A stretch of 64,000 bases of DNA from JBNGOQ01 sp050589645. Its GTDB lineage: Bacteria; Bacteroidota; Bacteroidia; Flavobacteriales; Flavobacteriaceae. Numbering within the stretch: position 1 is the stretch's first letter; the number at the start of each line of letters is the position of its first letter. A program made the position numbers and the translations under genes. Location of the stretch: positions 310,001-374,000 of the forward strand of contig NZ_JBNGOQ010000003.1 of NCBI RefSeq assembly GCF_050589645.1, read 5' to 3'. Positions 35,037 through 43,471 of this stretch are shown piece by piece. The notes under the pieces are model-generated. The model ran no database searches. It saw only the letters and a list, made by a program, of their open reading frames with translations, and had not been told where the DNA came from.

Positions 35037-36326
35037 TCATTGGGTCACCGCTTGTTCGTTCTTAAGAGGGGGTACCAAAACACCTTCCATTAAGGTGGCC
35101 GTGTCCCCATCATAGGTTTTTGTTATGGGATTCCCGTTCCGTGTCAAGCCTTTGAAAATTCCCTGGTCCACCAATTCCCAAAGTGCATATTTGGCCTGCC
35201 CATCTATGGTAAACAAGCCAAAATGGTTCTCGGAACCTTTGGCATTGTGCGCATCCTTCCATTTTTCATCGAAGGCTTCAAAATAGAAACAAGAGATGCC
35301 GACATCATTGGTCCATTCCCTTAGATGTTTGTGGTACAGGGCCTCTTTGTATTCATCCGTTGCCTTGGAGCCAGTAGGTCCGTAATGCCCGTTCGAAACT
35401 GTGGCCCATCCGGTTTCACCTATGTGTATGGGTTTCTCCACACCAAGACTTTTTATATAACCCGATACAGAATCGTACTGTGCCATGGCGAAGGTCTTGG
35501 CGCGCAGCATGGCCGCACCTATTTTTTCAATGTCGGAAAGTTGTTCCTCCTCCTCGGGAACGCCCCAAAACTCTGGATTGTAATGGGAATTGTGATAGGC
35601 ATAGGTATGCATGGAAATGTAGTCCACCGCATGCACCAATTTTTCAAGATCTTCGGTATGGTATGCTGCATCGCCGCCCCCCCAGGAGGCAAAATCGTCG
35701 GAACAGGTAATCCATAGGTCCTTGGGCAACCCATCATTTTTCTTCAGTTCCTGGAGGTGGTTCACCCATTTAAGGATGACCCAAGGTTGCACGTAGTAAC
35801 TGGTGGCCCACTTTATCATGGCTTCATTGCCCACGGCGATGATCTTTACGATATCCGGATATTCATTTGCCAAGGCTACCGCCCGGGCAATTTCACCTTC
35901 GTTTTGTTCGCTCTCCACCTCGTGGTCGGGTTCCAGATCGGTCCATGCATTTTTACAATCGATCCATGCACCCAACATTACGTACATTTCAAAATGGGGG
36001 TCTTCTTCCTTCAACTCCCGTATGGCCCTCAGCAAATTGGGAACCTGTTGCAATTGAACATTGTAAGTTCGCACTATTTTGATGCCCATGGCAGCGAGGA
36101 TTTTCATATCCTCTTTGAGTTCGGCCAGGGAAGGTTGCACCTCACGTGTGGTCTCTCTATATCCGCCATAGGATATGGCCAAATAATCCGGATTGCCTAA
36201 AATAGTTTTAGCTGTCACTTCTTTTTGTATTTGGGTTTCTTCTTCCTTGTTCTTTTTCTCCTTACACGAATGGTTGGGCATGGCTACCATTCCTGCGGCA
36301 AGGAGAATTTTTAGTATTGATTTCAT
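35037..36326 (-). CDS. GH17 glycoside hydrolase, exported
   Basis: A 429-residue GH17 enzyme: the acid/base lies in AVGNEAM (Glu168) and the nucleophile in IGETGWATV (Glu304), with the barrel segments SYGGYRE and VRTYNVQLQQ at the beginning. The N-terminus is a hydrophobic signal followed by NHSC (Cys21), an unusual lipobox, and a Lys/Glu-rich linker. It is therefore probably a lipoprotein, but processing is less certain than for its neighbours. Together with the GH17 at 30975 it gives the locus one exported and one cytoplasmic member. Likely substrate: beta-1,3-glucan chains. Confidence 0.9.
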   Translation of the reverse strand: MKSILKILLAAGMVAMPNHSCKEKKNKEEETQIQKEVTAKTILGNPDYLAISYGGYRETTREVQPSLAELKEDMKILAAMGIKIVRTYNVQLQQVPNLLRAIRELKEEDPHFEMYVMLGAWIDCKNAWTDLEPDHEVESEQNEGEIARAVALANEYPDIVKIIAVGNEAMIKWATSYYVQPWVILKWVNHLQELKKNDGLPKDLWITCSDDFASWGGGDAAYHTEDLEKLVHAVDYISMHTYAYHNSHYNPEFWGVPEEEEQLSDIEKIGAAMLRAKTFAMAQYDSVSGYIKSLGVEKPIHIGETGWATVSNGHYGPTGSKATDEYKEALYHKHLREWTNDVGISCFYFEAFDEKWKDAHNAKGSENHFGLFTIDGQAKYALWELVDQGIFKGLTRNGNPITKTYDGDTATLMEGVLVPPLKNEQAVTQ

Positions 36327-36400
36327 AGTATTGTTGTTTGGCTTTTCGAATTACGCATTGCGAATTTTCACGCTTCATTTACAGTGTTTTTTAAATAATA

Positions 36401-38221
36401 TCAATAATTTAAACCATACCCGAATCGAAACAACGGACGTATGGTATTATCCCAAAAGTTGGGACCGTATGTCCCCCTTACATCCGCTAGGGATTTTGGC
36501 CATGAATGTGGTAGCTTTCCCTTAAAATCATAGTCCCCGAATAATACCTCTGCTATGCCATCTCCCTCCGAACCCGGCAACCAAGCTGCTACAAAAGCCT
36601 TTGATTGTTCAATTTGTTCAGTGACCACCAAGGGACGACCAGAGATAAGCAGTACCACGGTAGGGATGCCCTTGGCGGCATAGGTACTTATATAGTTTTG
36701 GTGTTCCTGGGTCAGCGTCAAGGTCAGTTCATTGGATTCATGGCCAATATCACCGAAAAACTCGGCATATGGTACTTCTCCCACAACGATGATGGCCACA
36801 TCCGCGCCATCGGGAGTTGCGGTCGCATGCCTATCGTAAACCACTTCGCCCTGTGCCAGTTTTTCGATTCCCTCTAGAATAGAGGTCGCTCCGGCATAGT
36901 TTTCCAGGGTCCCCTGCCAGTTTATGGTCCATCCACCGGATTGCAGACCGGTACTATGGGCATGTTCGCCAACCACTACAATCTTTGGAGTTTTCTTGTC
37001 CAACGGGAGTGTATGATTATCGTTTTTAAGCAGTACCAAGGATTCACGTACACTTTGGCGGGCTACGTCCCTATGGGCCTGTGCCCCTATCTTATTGATG
37101 AGATTGGAGTCTGGGAAGGGGTTTTCAAAGAGGTTCAACCTATATTTTTGGCGCAATATCCGGCGTACCGCATCATCGATCCTATCTTGTGATACGGAGC
37201 CGTCTTCCACAGATTTCCGCAGTCCTTCCTGAAACGGGTCCAAATCACCGTCTACGGCCATAACCATGTCAATTCCCGCATTTATGATATCGGATTCGCC
37301 GAACCTGGAATACCCTTTCCAGTCCGATACCATTATGCCATCGAACTTCAGGGTGTTTTTTAGCAAATCGGTTATCAATTCCTTATTGGCGTGCATGGCT
37401 TTATCCGATATGGTATTGAAGGATGCCATTATGGACCCAACACCCTCCTTGATGGCAGCTTTATACGGGGGGAGCAAACGTTCTTCAATCTGTTGGGGAC
37501 TTAGAGTGGTCTCACCGCCTTCTTCCCCAAAATTTGTGGAGCCATCCCCGATAAAATGCTTGGCAGTTGCCATTACGGTATGTCGGTCCGATAGATTTCC
37601 CTGATGCCCCCTGATGGAAGCCGCCGTCATTTTTTCGGTCAATTCCGTGCTTTCGGAAAAGGCTTCATACACCCTTCCCCATTTTTCGTTGTACGGTATG
37701 GCCACACAAGGTGAGAAGACCCAGTTAAAACCCGTAGCCTGGGCTTCCAAGGCCGTTATTGCAGCGGCCTGCGCTACCAATTCGGCATTTTGAGAAGCCC
37801 CAAGACCGATATTGTGGGGAAACATGGTGGCCCCTTCGTAGGTATTTTGCCCATGCACCGCATCTACTCCAAAAAGCAAGGGAATGCCCAATCGGGTCGA
37901 TAGGGCCTTTTTTTGTAAGCTGGTAAATTTTGCTTGCCATTCCAGGGCATCTTTTCCGGGCAATGGGCCTTGGGTATGGATGACCGACCCAATAAATTTG
38001 GTGGCAATATCCTCTTCCGATATATCATCAAAATGCCGTGCCTGAGACATTTGACCAATTTTCTCTTCCAAGGTCATCAATGCCAACAACGAGTCTATTT
38101 TCTGTTCTATTTTAAGAGCTGCGCTGTTTTCTTTGTTCATCTTTTGTTCTTTACAGGATGAAAGGAAGCAAGTACTAACAATTAGTAGCAGAACGACTAG
38201 TTGTGACTGGCTTGGATTCAT
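36401..38221 (-). CDS. GH3 beta-glucosidase, lipoprotein
   Basis: A 606-residue exo-acting beta-glucosidase of family GH3. It is a lipoprotein (lipobox FLSSC, Cys23). The N-terminal barrel has GVDAVHGQNTYEGATMFPHNIGLGA and KHFIGDG, and the nucleophile lies in IMVSDW (Asp300). The C-terminal alpha/beta sandwich has LLKNDNHTLPL and GEVPYAEFFGD, and the chain ends RPLFRFGYGLNY. It should release glucose from beta-1,3- or beta-1,6-linked oligosaccharides in the periplasm or at the surface. The start overlaps the phosphorylase gene stop in ATGA, indicating translational coupling. Confidence 0.94.
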   Translation of the reverse strand: MNPSQSQLVVLLLIVSTCFLSSCKEQKMNKENSAALKIEQKIDSLLALMTLEEKIGQMSQARHFDDISEEDIATKFIGSVIHTQGPLPGKDALEWQAKFTSLQKKALSTRLGIPLLFGVDAVHGQNTYEGATMFPHNIGLGASQNAELVAQAAAITALEAQATGFNWVFSPCVAIPYNEKWGRVYEAFSESTELTEKMTAASIRGHQGNLSDRHTVMATAKHFIGDGSTNFGEEGGETTLSPQQIEERLLPPYKAAIKEGVGSIMASFNTISDKAMHANKELITDLLKNTLKFDGIMVSDWKGYSRFGESDIINAGIDMVMAVDGDLDPFQEGLRKSVEDGSVSQDRIDDAVRRILRQKYRLNLFENPFPDSNLINKIGAQAHRDVARQSVRESLVLLKNDNHTLPLDKKTPKIVVVGEHAHSTGLQSGGWTINWQGTLENYAGATSILEGIEKLAQGEVVYDRHATATPDGADVAIIVVGEVPYAEFFGDIGHESNELTLTLTQEHQNYISTYAAKGIPTVVLLISGRPLVVTEQIEQSKAFVAAWLPGSEGDGIAEVLFGDYDFKGKLPHSWPKSLADVRGTYGPNFWDNTIRPLFRFGYGLNY

Positions 38222-41200
38222 CTCAAATCTGCTTCTCTAAGGTTAACAATAATCTGCAGGATTTCACCTGTTCTTTCAAAAACTTCCTTGCTTGTGCTTT
38301 GGTCCAAATGCAAGCTTTCAAATTGTGCTGAGCTGTTGTTCCTATACACGATCTCCAAACGTTCCGTGTCGGCAAGCTTATAGATTATAGGCACTTGGCA
38401 ATACGTAAAGCAAAGTGAACCAGCGGTTAACCGAAGTTCCCGTTGCGCGGATCTCACATCTACATAGTTGAAGACCTTGGCTTGGTCCAAAAACTCATTC
38501 TTTCTCAACAGGCAGGGCTCAAAGCAAAGTTTGCCGTCTTTGACAAAGATTCCCAGTTCTCCAAACCGACTTAAGATATCCTCCTTCACCTGACCGGTCA
38601 TACCGGGTTGCTGGGCGCCTTTCCCCGCGGGGGTATGTGAATAGGGATCGGTTGGGAACGCTCCGTAGAGTGAAGGCGGTTTATGTACGCCGATGCCCTC
38701 GTTTATTTCGTAGTAGTGCTCCAAAAGACTACCCACAACCCCATCACTTTCATTGTTGCGAACTGCCTTTAGACAACATTCCTGTACGGCCAGTTGCAGC
38801 TTGGAGACCATATGCCAATAGATCGAGCCAAGACCCTCGTAACCAAAAAAGGTTCCTGACCTGCCCGTAAAGGCCTTATGATTGAAAACATCCTCAAAAA
38901 CCTGAAGCACCAAGCCCTTATCGGTTTCAAGAAGTGGGGCATATTCGGATGTTGCAAGGCTGTTCAACGCTATTTCCAGGTCAGTGGCATTTTTAAAATC
39001 TCCGTTGAAATGATAGATATCGTTGATGTCCTTTTCAATAATCCGGGTGTCGCCCATATCCACCATGCTTTTCAGCAATTCCGAAGTGTTGACCTTTTCT
39101 TTTGGGATGGTATTTTTTTCCGTGAATACCGGCAAATCCTTATTAGGATAAAGCAAGTAGCTGTATTGATCTTCCCGAAACAGTTTACTGCGCTTCAAAG
39201 CGTCCAGGACTTCCAATGCCTCGGTCGATGAGAGATGACCAGAGCTTAACACGGCCACCTGACCTTCCAACATTTCGCTCAAATTGGAAATGGAGACCTC
39301 TTCCTTATTTTCAACGGTCATCAGGTTGTAGGCATGATAGAGACCGTCCTTTCTTTTGTTTGCTTTTATGGCATGTTCCAAATACTGAAGGCCCAGGTTA
39401 ACGAATTGGCTTAGCCCGTCCAAGGTTATGGATTTCTTTTGGCCGGAGAACGCCTTTGTATAAATGCGCGATCTAAAATCACTGCCCGCTTGACCAAGAC
39501 CGTCCAAGATGTGCATGCGGTCCCTATCGTTAATTTTGGCGGACAACAGCTTTTGATACTGGTCAAAAGTGGTCGTAATGCGATTCAAAAAGTTCGCCAA
39601 TTCCAGCGATATTGCTACTTCCTTTGTTTCGGAAGTCGACAATACTCCGTTAAAAAATTTTAGAAAACGTCTTAAATAATAGAGCGTTACCATGGAAACA
39701 CCATTACCTACCAAGGCATTGTTTGCATCGTTCCATTCTGGCCGTTGGGTGTTCATCCAAATACCGCCTTCGGGAATGAAGTTGGATAGCTTGGACAGGA
39801 CGGTGGCCAATAGTTTTTCGATGAGGTTTACCTGATGGATTGCTCCATTTTCATCCAGTAACAAAGCACCGTCCGCACCGATTTCCTGTCTTTTTTGGCG
39901 TATTTCGTCGTCCAGGGCATGGTCAAAATCGATAGTGTCCTTAGGGTGTTCTAAAATAGCCTCATGGCTTTTGATCTTGTAAGGCACGTTGGCATAGACA
40001 AAGAGATCTTGGTCGAAATAGCTTTCCAGGGCACCCGGATGGTGATTTTGTATGAATTCCAGAAATTTCAATAAATAGATAATCTGATGGTCTCCCCAAT
40101 AGCCAATGTACGACCAAGGATCGTCCGGTTCAATGGTTTCCCAATCAAAACCGCCCTTGGTCACCCGGTAGGGATTGTACCCGTCAAAGGTGGTGGCGTT
40201 CAGGAATTTGTGGATCATACTTTCGATGAACTCCGGATAAGAATGGGCCAAAGCCTCCCAATTTTGGAAAATATCCCTCCAGTTACCTTCGTAGTCCAGA
40301 ATCTTGGAACCATCAAGTTCATTTCGGGTGTTGATGGAGAATCTATTCCACGGTCTGCTCGGATCTCCATGCCTTCTGCTGAACTTTAAGGGCATGTATT
40401 CCAGGCATAATCTACTAAAATTCTTATCCTCGCTTTGATGAGCCATCTCCTTTAGTTTGGAGAGCGAAAAGGTGTCTGGCAATGCTTTGATTGTGTTTAT
40501 AGCCTTTTTGAAGACGGTTTTATTCGCTTTTTTCAAGTAATTGCTAAAATCCCATTTTTCAATTTGATAGCTATCATCAAAAATTCCACCACGCATGATA
40601 TTGAACAGGGTATTCGAGAAATGCCGGGTGTCTCTAAGCGTATCGGTGGTCAGTTGTAATCCGTCGGAGGCGGCGGTTAAGCCGATTAAGCGTTCCGTGC
40701 CCAAGGCGATATCCTGCTGTACTTTTTGATACAACTGTTTTTCTTTTTTTATGGCCTCCGAAATACTGGCTATGGCAGCATGATTTTGGTTGAGGTTGGC
40801 TATAATCATCCATTCTTGCTCCGTCTTGGCGGCTAACTGTAGTTCCGTATGGATGAAATAGGCTCCCTTTTCTGCCTTGACATCAATTTCCTCCCGAATT
40901 GGGATTCGCTTTCTAAAATGTTTTAGCTGTAGGGATGATAGCAGATAGCTTGGACTGTCTAACCCTAGGGACCATGCAATGTTGGCTTTCAGGGCTTCGC
41001 TCGGCTCGGCCTTATCCACAATGATGGCACTAAGGGCATAGATTCCAAGACCGGAGTCCTTTATGAGTTCGGCTCGTTTATAGGCATCGACCAAGTTGCT
41101 CGATTTATTTTGTAGATCACTGCCCACCCCGTAGGGTAAAATATTCTGGATTCCGTCCAATACGGATAGGTTGACTTCTTCCCGCGCGTTATTGATCAAT

Positions 41201-41661
41201 GTGGACTTCCGGACAAAACCGTAAGTGTCGCTCGAATTCCATTGATATCTAAAGGTCAGTTCCAAGTCGTGATTTATTTCTTCGAAGAGGACTTTGTTGC
41301 CATACACGTTTTTGTACAGGTTCCTACTAACCCTGTACATACCATCATAGCGGTCCGAGAAGGGCTCCCACAGATGCGATTTGCCATCCGTATATACCAT
41401 AAATATGGATTTGCTTCCTGTTACTTCTGCGGATTCGGTAATCTTATCATCCGTGTAATACGGAAACAACGCGTACTCGGCATTTTTTCTTCCGGCGCTC
41501 AGTCCTCCATTGCTGGAAATGAACATCCAGTGGTCGGAATCGCTCACAATACTCATAAAGAAAGGACGTAAGGCATCACTGTCCGAAATCTTAAAATAGT
41601 TTTCGTTCCCTATTTGTATTTGCTCTATTTCTGTGGTATCTGTTGTCTTAACGTCTTGCAT
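38218..41661 (-). CDS. GH149-type beta-1,3-glucan phosphorylase (GH94-related)
   Basis: A 1147-residue cytoplasmic protein with no signal peptide. It has the order seen in GH94-type phosphorylases: an N-terminal beta-sandwich (ISSNGGLSAGRKNAEYALFPYY), a helical linker and an (alpha/alpha)6 barrel. The barrel holds RPEWNDANNALVGNG, whose Asp645 aligns with the catalytic acid of the GH94 WND motif, and later GSIYWHMVSKLQLA. The length and glucan-locus setting point to family GH149, which phosphorolyses beta-1,3-glucans to glucose 1-phosphate. GH161 or an undescribed relative remain possible. It would save ATP relative to hydrolysis. It lies 42 bases after the sugar-porter gene. Confidence 0.72.
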   Translation of the reverse strand: MQDVKTTDTTEIEQIQIGNENYFKISDSDALRPFFMSIVSDSDHWMFISSNGGLSAGRKNAEYALFPYYTDDKITESAEVTGSKSIFMVYTDGKSHLWEPFSDRYDGMYRVSRNLYKNVYGNKVLFEEINHDLELTFRYQWNSSDTYGFVRKSTLINNAREEVNLSVLDGIQNILPYGVGSDLQNKSSNLVDAYKRAELIKDSGLGIYALSAIIVDKAEPSEALKANIAWSLGLDSPSYLLSSLQLKHFRKRIPIREEIDVKAEKGAYFIHTELQLAAKTEQEWMIIANLNQNHAAIASISEAIKKEKQLYQKVQQDIALGTERLIGLTAASDGLQLTTDTLRDTRHFSNTLFNIMRGGIFDDSYQIEKWDFSNYLKKANKTVFKKAINTIKALPDTFSLSKLKEMAHQSEDKNFSRLCLEYMPLKFSRRHGDPSRPWNRFSINTRNELDGSKILDYEGNWRDIFQNWEALAHSYPEFIESMIHKFLNATTFDGYNPYRVTKGGFDWETIEPDDPWSYIGYWGDHQIIYLLKFLEFIQNHHPGALESYFDQDLFVYANVPYKIKSHEAILEHPKDTIDFDHALDDEIRQKRQEIGADGALLLDENGAIHQVNLIEKLLATVLSKLSNFIPEGGIWMNTQRPEWNDANNALVGNGVSMVTLYYLRRFLKFFNGVLSTSETKEVAISLELANFLNRITTTFDQYQKLLSAKINDRDRMHILDGLGQAGSDFRSRIYTKAFSGQKKSITLDGLSQFVNLGLQYLEHAIKANKRKDGLYHAYNLMTVENKEEVSISNLSEMLEGQVAVLSSGHLSSTEALEVLDALKRSKLFREDQYSYLLYPNKDLPVFTEKNTIPKEKVNTSELLKSMVDMGDTRIIEKDINDIYHFNGDFKNATDLEIALNSLATSEYAPLLETDKGLVLQVFEDVFNHKAFTGRSGTFFGYEGLGSIYWHMVSKLQLAVQECCLKAVRNNESDGVVGSLLEHYYEINEGIGVHKPPSLYGAFPTDPYSHTPAGKGAQQPGMTGQVKEDILSRFGELGIFVKDGKLCFEPCLLRKNEFLDQAKVFNYVDVRSAQRELRLTAGSLCFTYCQVPIIYKLADTERLEIVYRNNSSAQFESLHLDQSTSKEVFERTGEILQIIVNLREADLR

Positions 41662-41703
41662 TGATATTCATTCACGGATTATGTTGGTCGTTGTACTTTT
41701 TGC

Positions 41704-43218
41704 TTATGATCGTATCAATGATTCCTCTACCTGTTCCAATGTTTTCCCTTTGGTTTCGATTACAAACCGATATACAAAAAGCAGGGCACACAAGGATAGT
41801 AGTGCATAAATAGCGAACGTGAGGGTTGGCCCCAAATTGGTCAATTCCCATGGAAAAACCTGGGTAACCGAAAAGCTCACCAGAGAATTGAAAAAGCCCA
41901 CTACCGATATGGCTATACCCTTTATCTTGCTCGGAAAAACCTCTGAAATCAGCGTCCACATCACCGGTCCGAGCGAAATGGCAAAAGCGGCCACATACAA
42001 TAATATGGCTACTAAGACCAATGTAGCATTAATATTGATAAAATTGGTGATTTCATTACGTTTGAAATCCAAGAACAGTTCGTCGTTGAGTTTGTCCTTG
42101 ACCCCTTCGAACAATTCTGCCTGACTATAGAATGATTTGCCATTAAAATCGGCCAGGGCCCTTTGAATTTGAATATCGTCCACTTTCCTCAAGGAGTTGT
42201 CATTAAAGTCATAGGTGGCACTATTAAAGGCCATCGCGGCCATGACCAGAGCTATGGTCATAAAGCTCGTTCCGATCAACAATAGGGGTTTACGCCCCAG
42301 TCTGTCGATCAGCCAGATGGCTACCAGGGTAAAGACCAGATTGGTGAGCCCAACTACAATGGCCTGCAGGAAGGATGAATCCGTACTGCCTCCGGCTTGC
42401 TCAAAAATGGTAGGGGCGTAGTAAAATATCGCGTTGATACCTGTGATCTGCTGAAAGAAGGCGATGCCCAGGGCAATGATCATAATGGTGGCGTACTTGC
42501 TCTTGAAAAGGTCCGCTAAGCGTCCCTTTTTCTCTTTCCTTGCCAGCCCTCGCTGAATCTCGGCCACTGTAATTTCCGCATATTCCTCGCCGCCTATTTT
42601 CTGTAGTATCTTACGGGCCAGTTTCACCTTGTTGAGTTTAAAAATCAACCATCTGGGGCTCCTTGGAACGGTAAACAGGGACAAAAAGTAGATGATTGCC
42701 GGTATGGCCTCCACACCAAGCATCCATCGCCAACTCTCATCCCCATAGTTCACCAAAAAGTAATTGGAGAAATACGCTACAGAGATTCCAATTACAATAT
42801 TTAACTGATTGAAGGAAACCAAACTTCCCCTAAGTTTGGGCGGAGCAATCTCGGCAATGTATATGGGGGCTATCAGTATGGCGCCCCCGATGCCGATACC
42901 TCCAATGATCCGGGCAATAATGAATTCTGTATATCCCGTAGCCAGGGCCGACCAGCTTGCCGAGATGGCAAAAAGGGCGGCGACCACGATCAATACCTGT
43001 TTCCTCCCAAAGGTATCCGCCAAGGGTCCGGCCATCAAATTACCGGCCATGGCCCCAAAAATGACACAGCCCACGGCAAAACCGAGCATGGCATCGGTCA
43101 TTTCAAAATAGGTGGTGATCCCTTTTATGGCTCCGGAGATTACCGCACTGTCAAAACCCAGCAAAAAGCCACCAAGGGCCACTATCAGACTTATAAGTAT
43201 GGTGTACGACTTATTCAT
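41704..43218 (-). CDS. Sugar porter (MFS, SP family)
   Basis: A 504-residue inner-membrane carrier with twelve helices and the signatures of the sugar porter group: GFDSAVISGA in helix 1, ADTFGRKQV (loop 2-3), RIIGGIGIGGAILIAPIYIAE, PRSPRWL before the central loop, QQITGINAIFYYAP in helix 7, DRLGRKPLLL and the C-terminal ETKGKTLEQVEE. A periplasmic insertion of about 60 residues between helices 9 and 10 is longer than usual. The start at 43218 gives MNKSYTIL; an ATG nine codons upstream is possible. Placed before the phosphorylase gene, it probably imports glucose or short glucans. Confidence 0.92.
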   Translation of the reverse strand: MNKSYTILISLIVALGGFLLGFDSAVISGAIKGITTYFEMTDAMLGFAVGCVIFGAMAGNLMAGPLADTFGRKQVLIVVAALFAISASWSALATGYTEFIIARIIGGIGIGGAILIAPIYIAEIAPPKLRGSLVSFNQLNIVIGISVAYFSNYFLVNYGDESWRWMLGVEAIPAIIYFLSLFTVPRSPRWLIFKLNKVKLARKILQKIGGEEYAEITVAEIQRGLARKEKKGRLADLFKSKYATIMIIALGIAFFQQITGINAIFYYAPTIFEQAGGSTDSSFLQAIVVGLTNLVFTLVAIWLIDRLGRKPLLLIGTSFMTIALVMAAMAFNSATYDFNDNSLRKVDDIQIQRALADFNGKSFYSQAELFEGVKDKLNDELFLDFKRNEITNFININATLVLVAILLYVAAFAISLGPVMWTLISEVFPSKIKGIAISVVGFFNSLVSFSVTQVFPWELTNLGPTLTFAIYALLSLCALLFVYRFVIETKGKTLEQVEESLIRS

Positions 43219-43304
43219 TTTTACGACCTGATCTTGCGGTTCCATGTTGCGCTTTTTAAGAGATTCTGTATTTTGAATTGAAATCTTTTTTTAAACTATG
43301 GTTG

Positions 43305-43335
43305 AATAGGCCGAGCATCACAAGCTCGACCTATT
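43305..43335. other. Intercistronic hairpin between outer and inner glucan modules
   Basis: AATAGGCCGAGC (43305-43316) pairs with GCTCGACCTATT (43324-43335) with one mismatch around a seven-base loop. No T run follows on the minus strand, so it is not a classic terminator. It lies in the 226-base gap between the PKD/CBM lipoprotein and sugar-porter genes and may mark an mRNA-processing or stability site. Confidence 0.55.
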
Positions 43336-43471
43336 CGGTTAAAAGCAGCTTTCTATAGTAATGGTTATTATGCTCTTCTAATCCATAGTTTGTATTCTTT
43401 ACCCGTCCATAGCTATAATTACTAACCAATAGCAAAGATGAATCCGTACTATTGGTCAGTTTCATTAGTAT

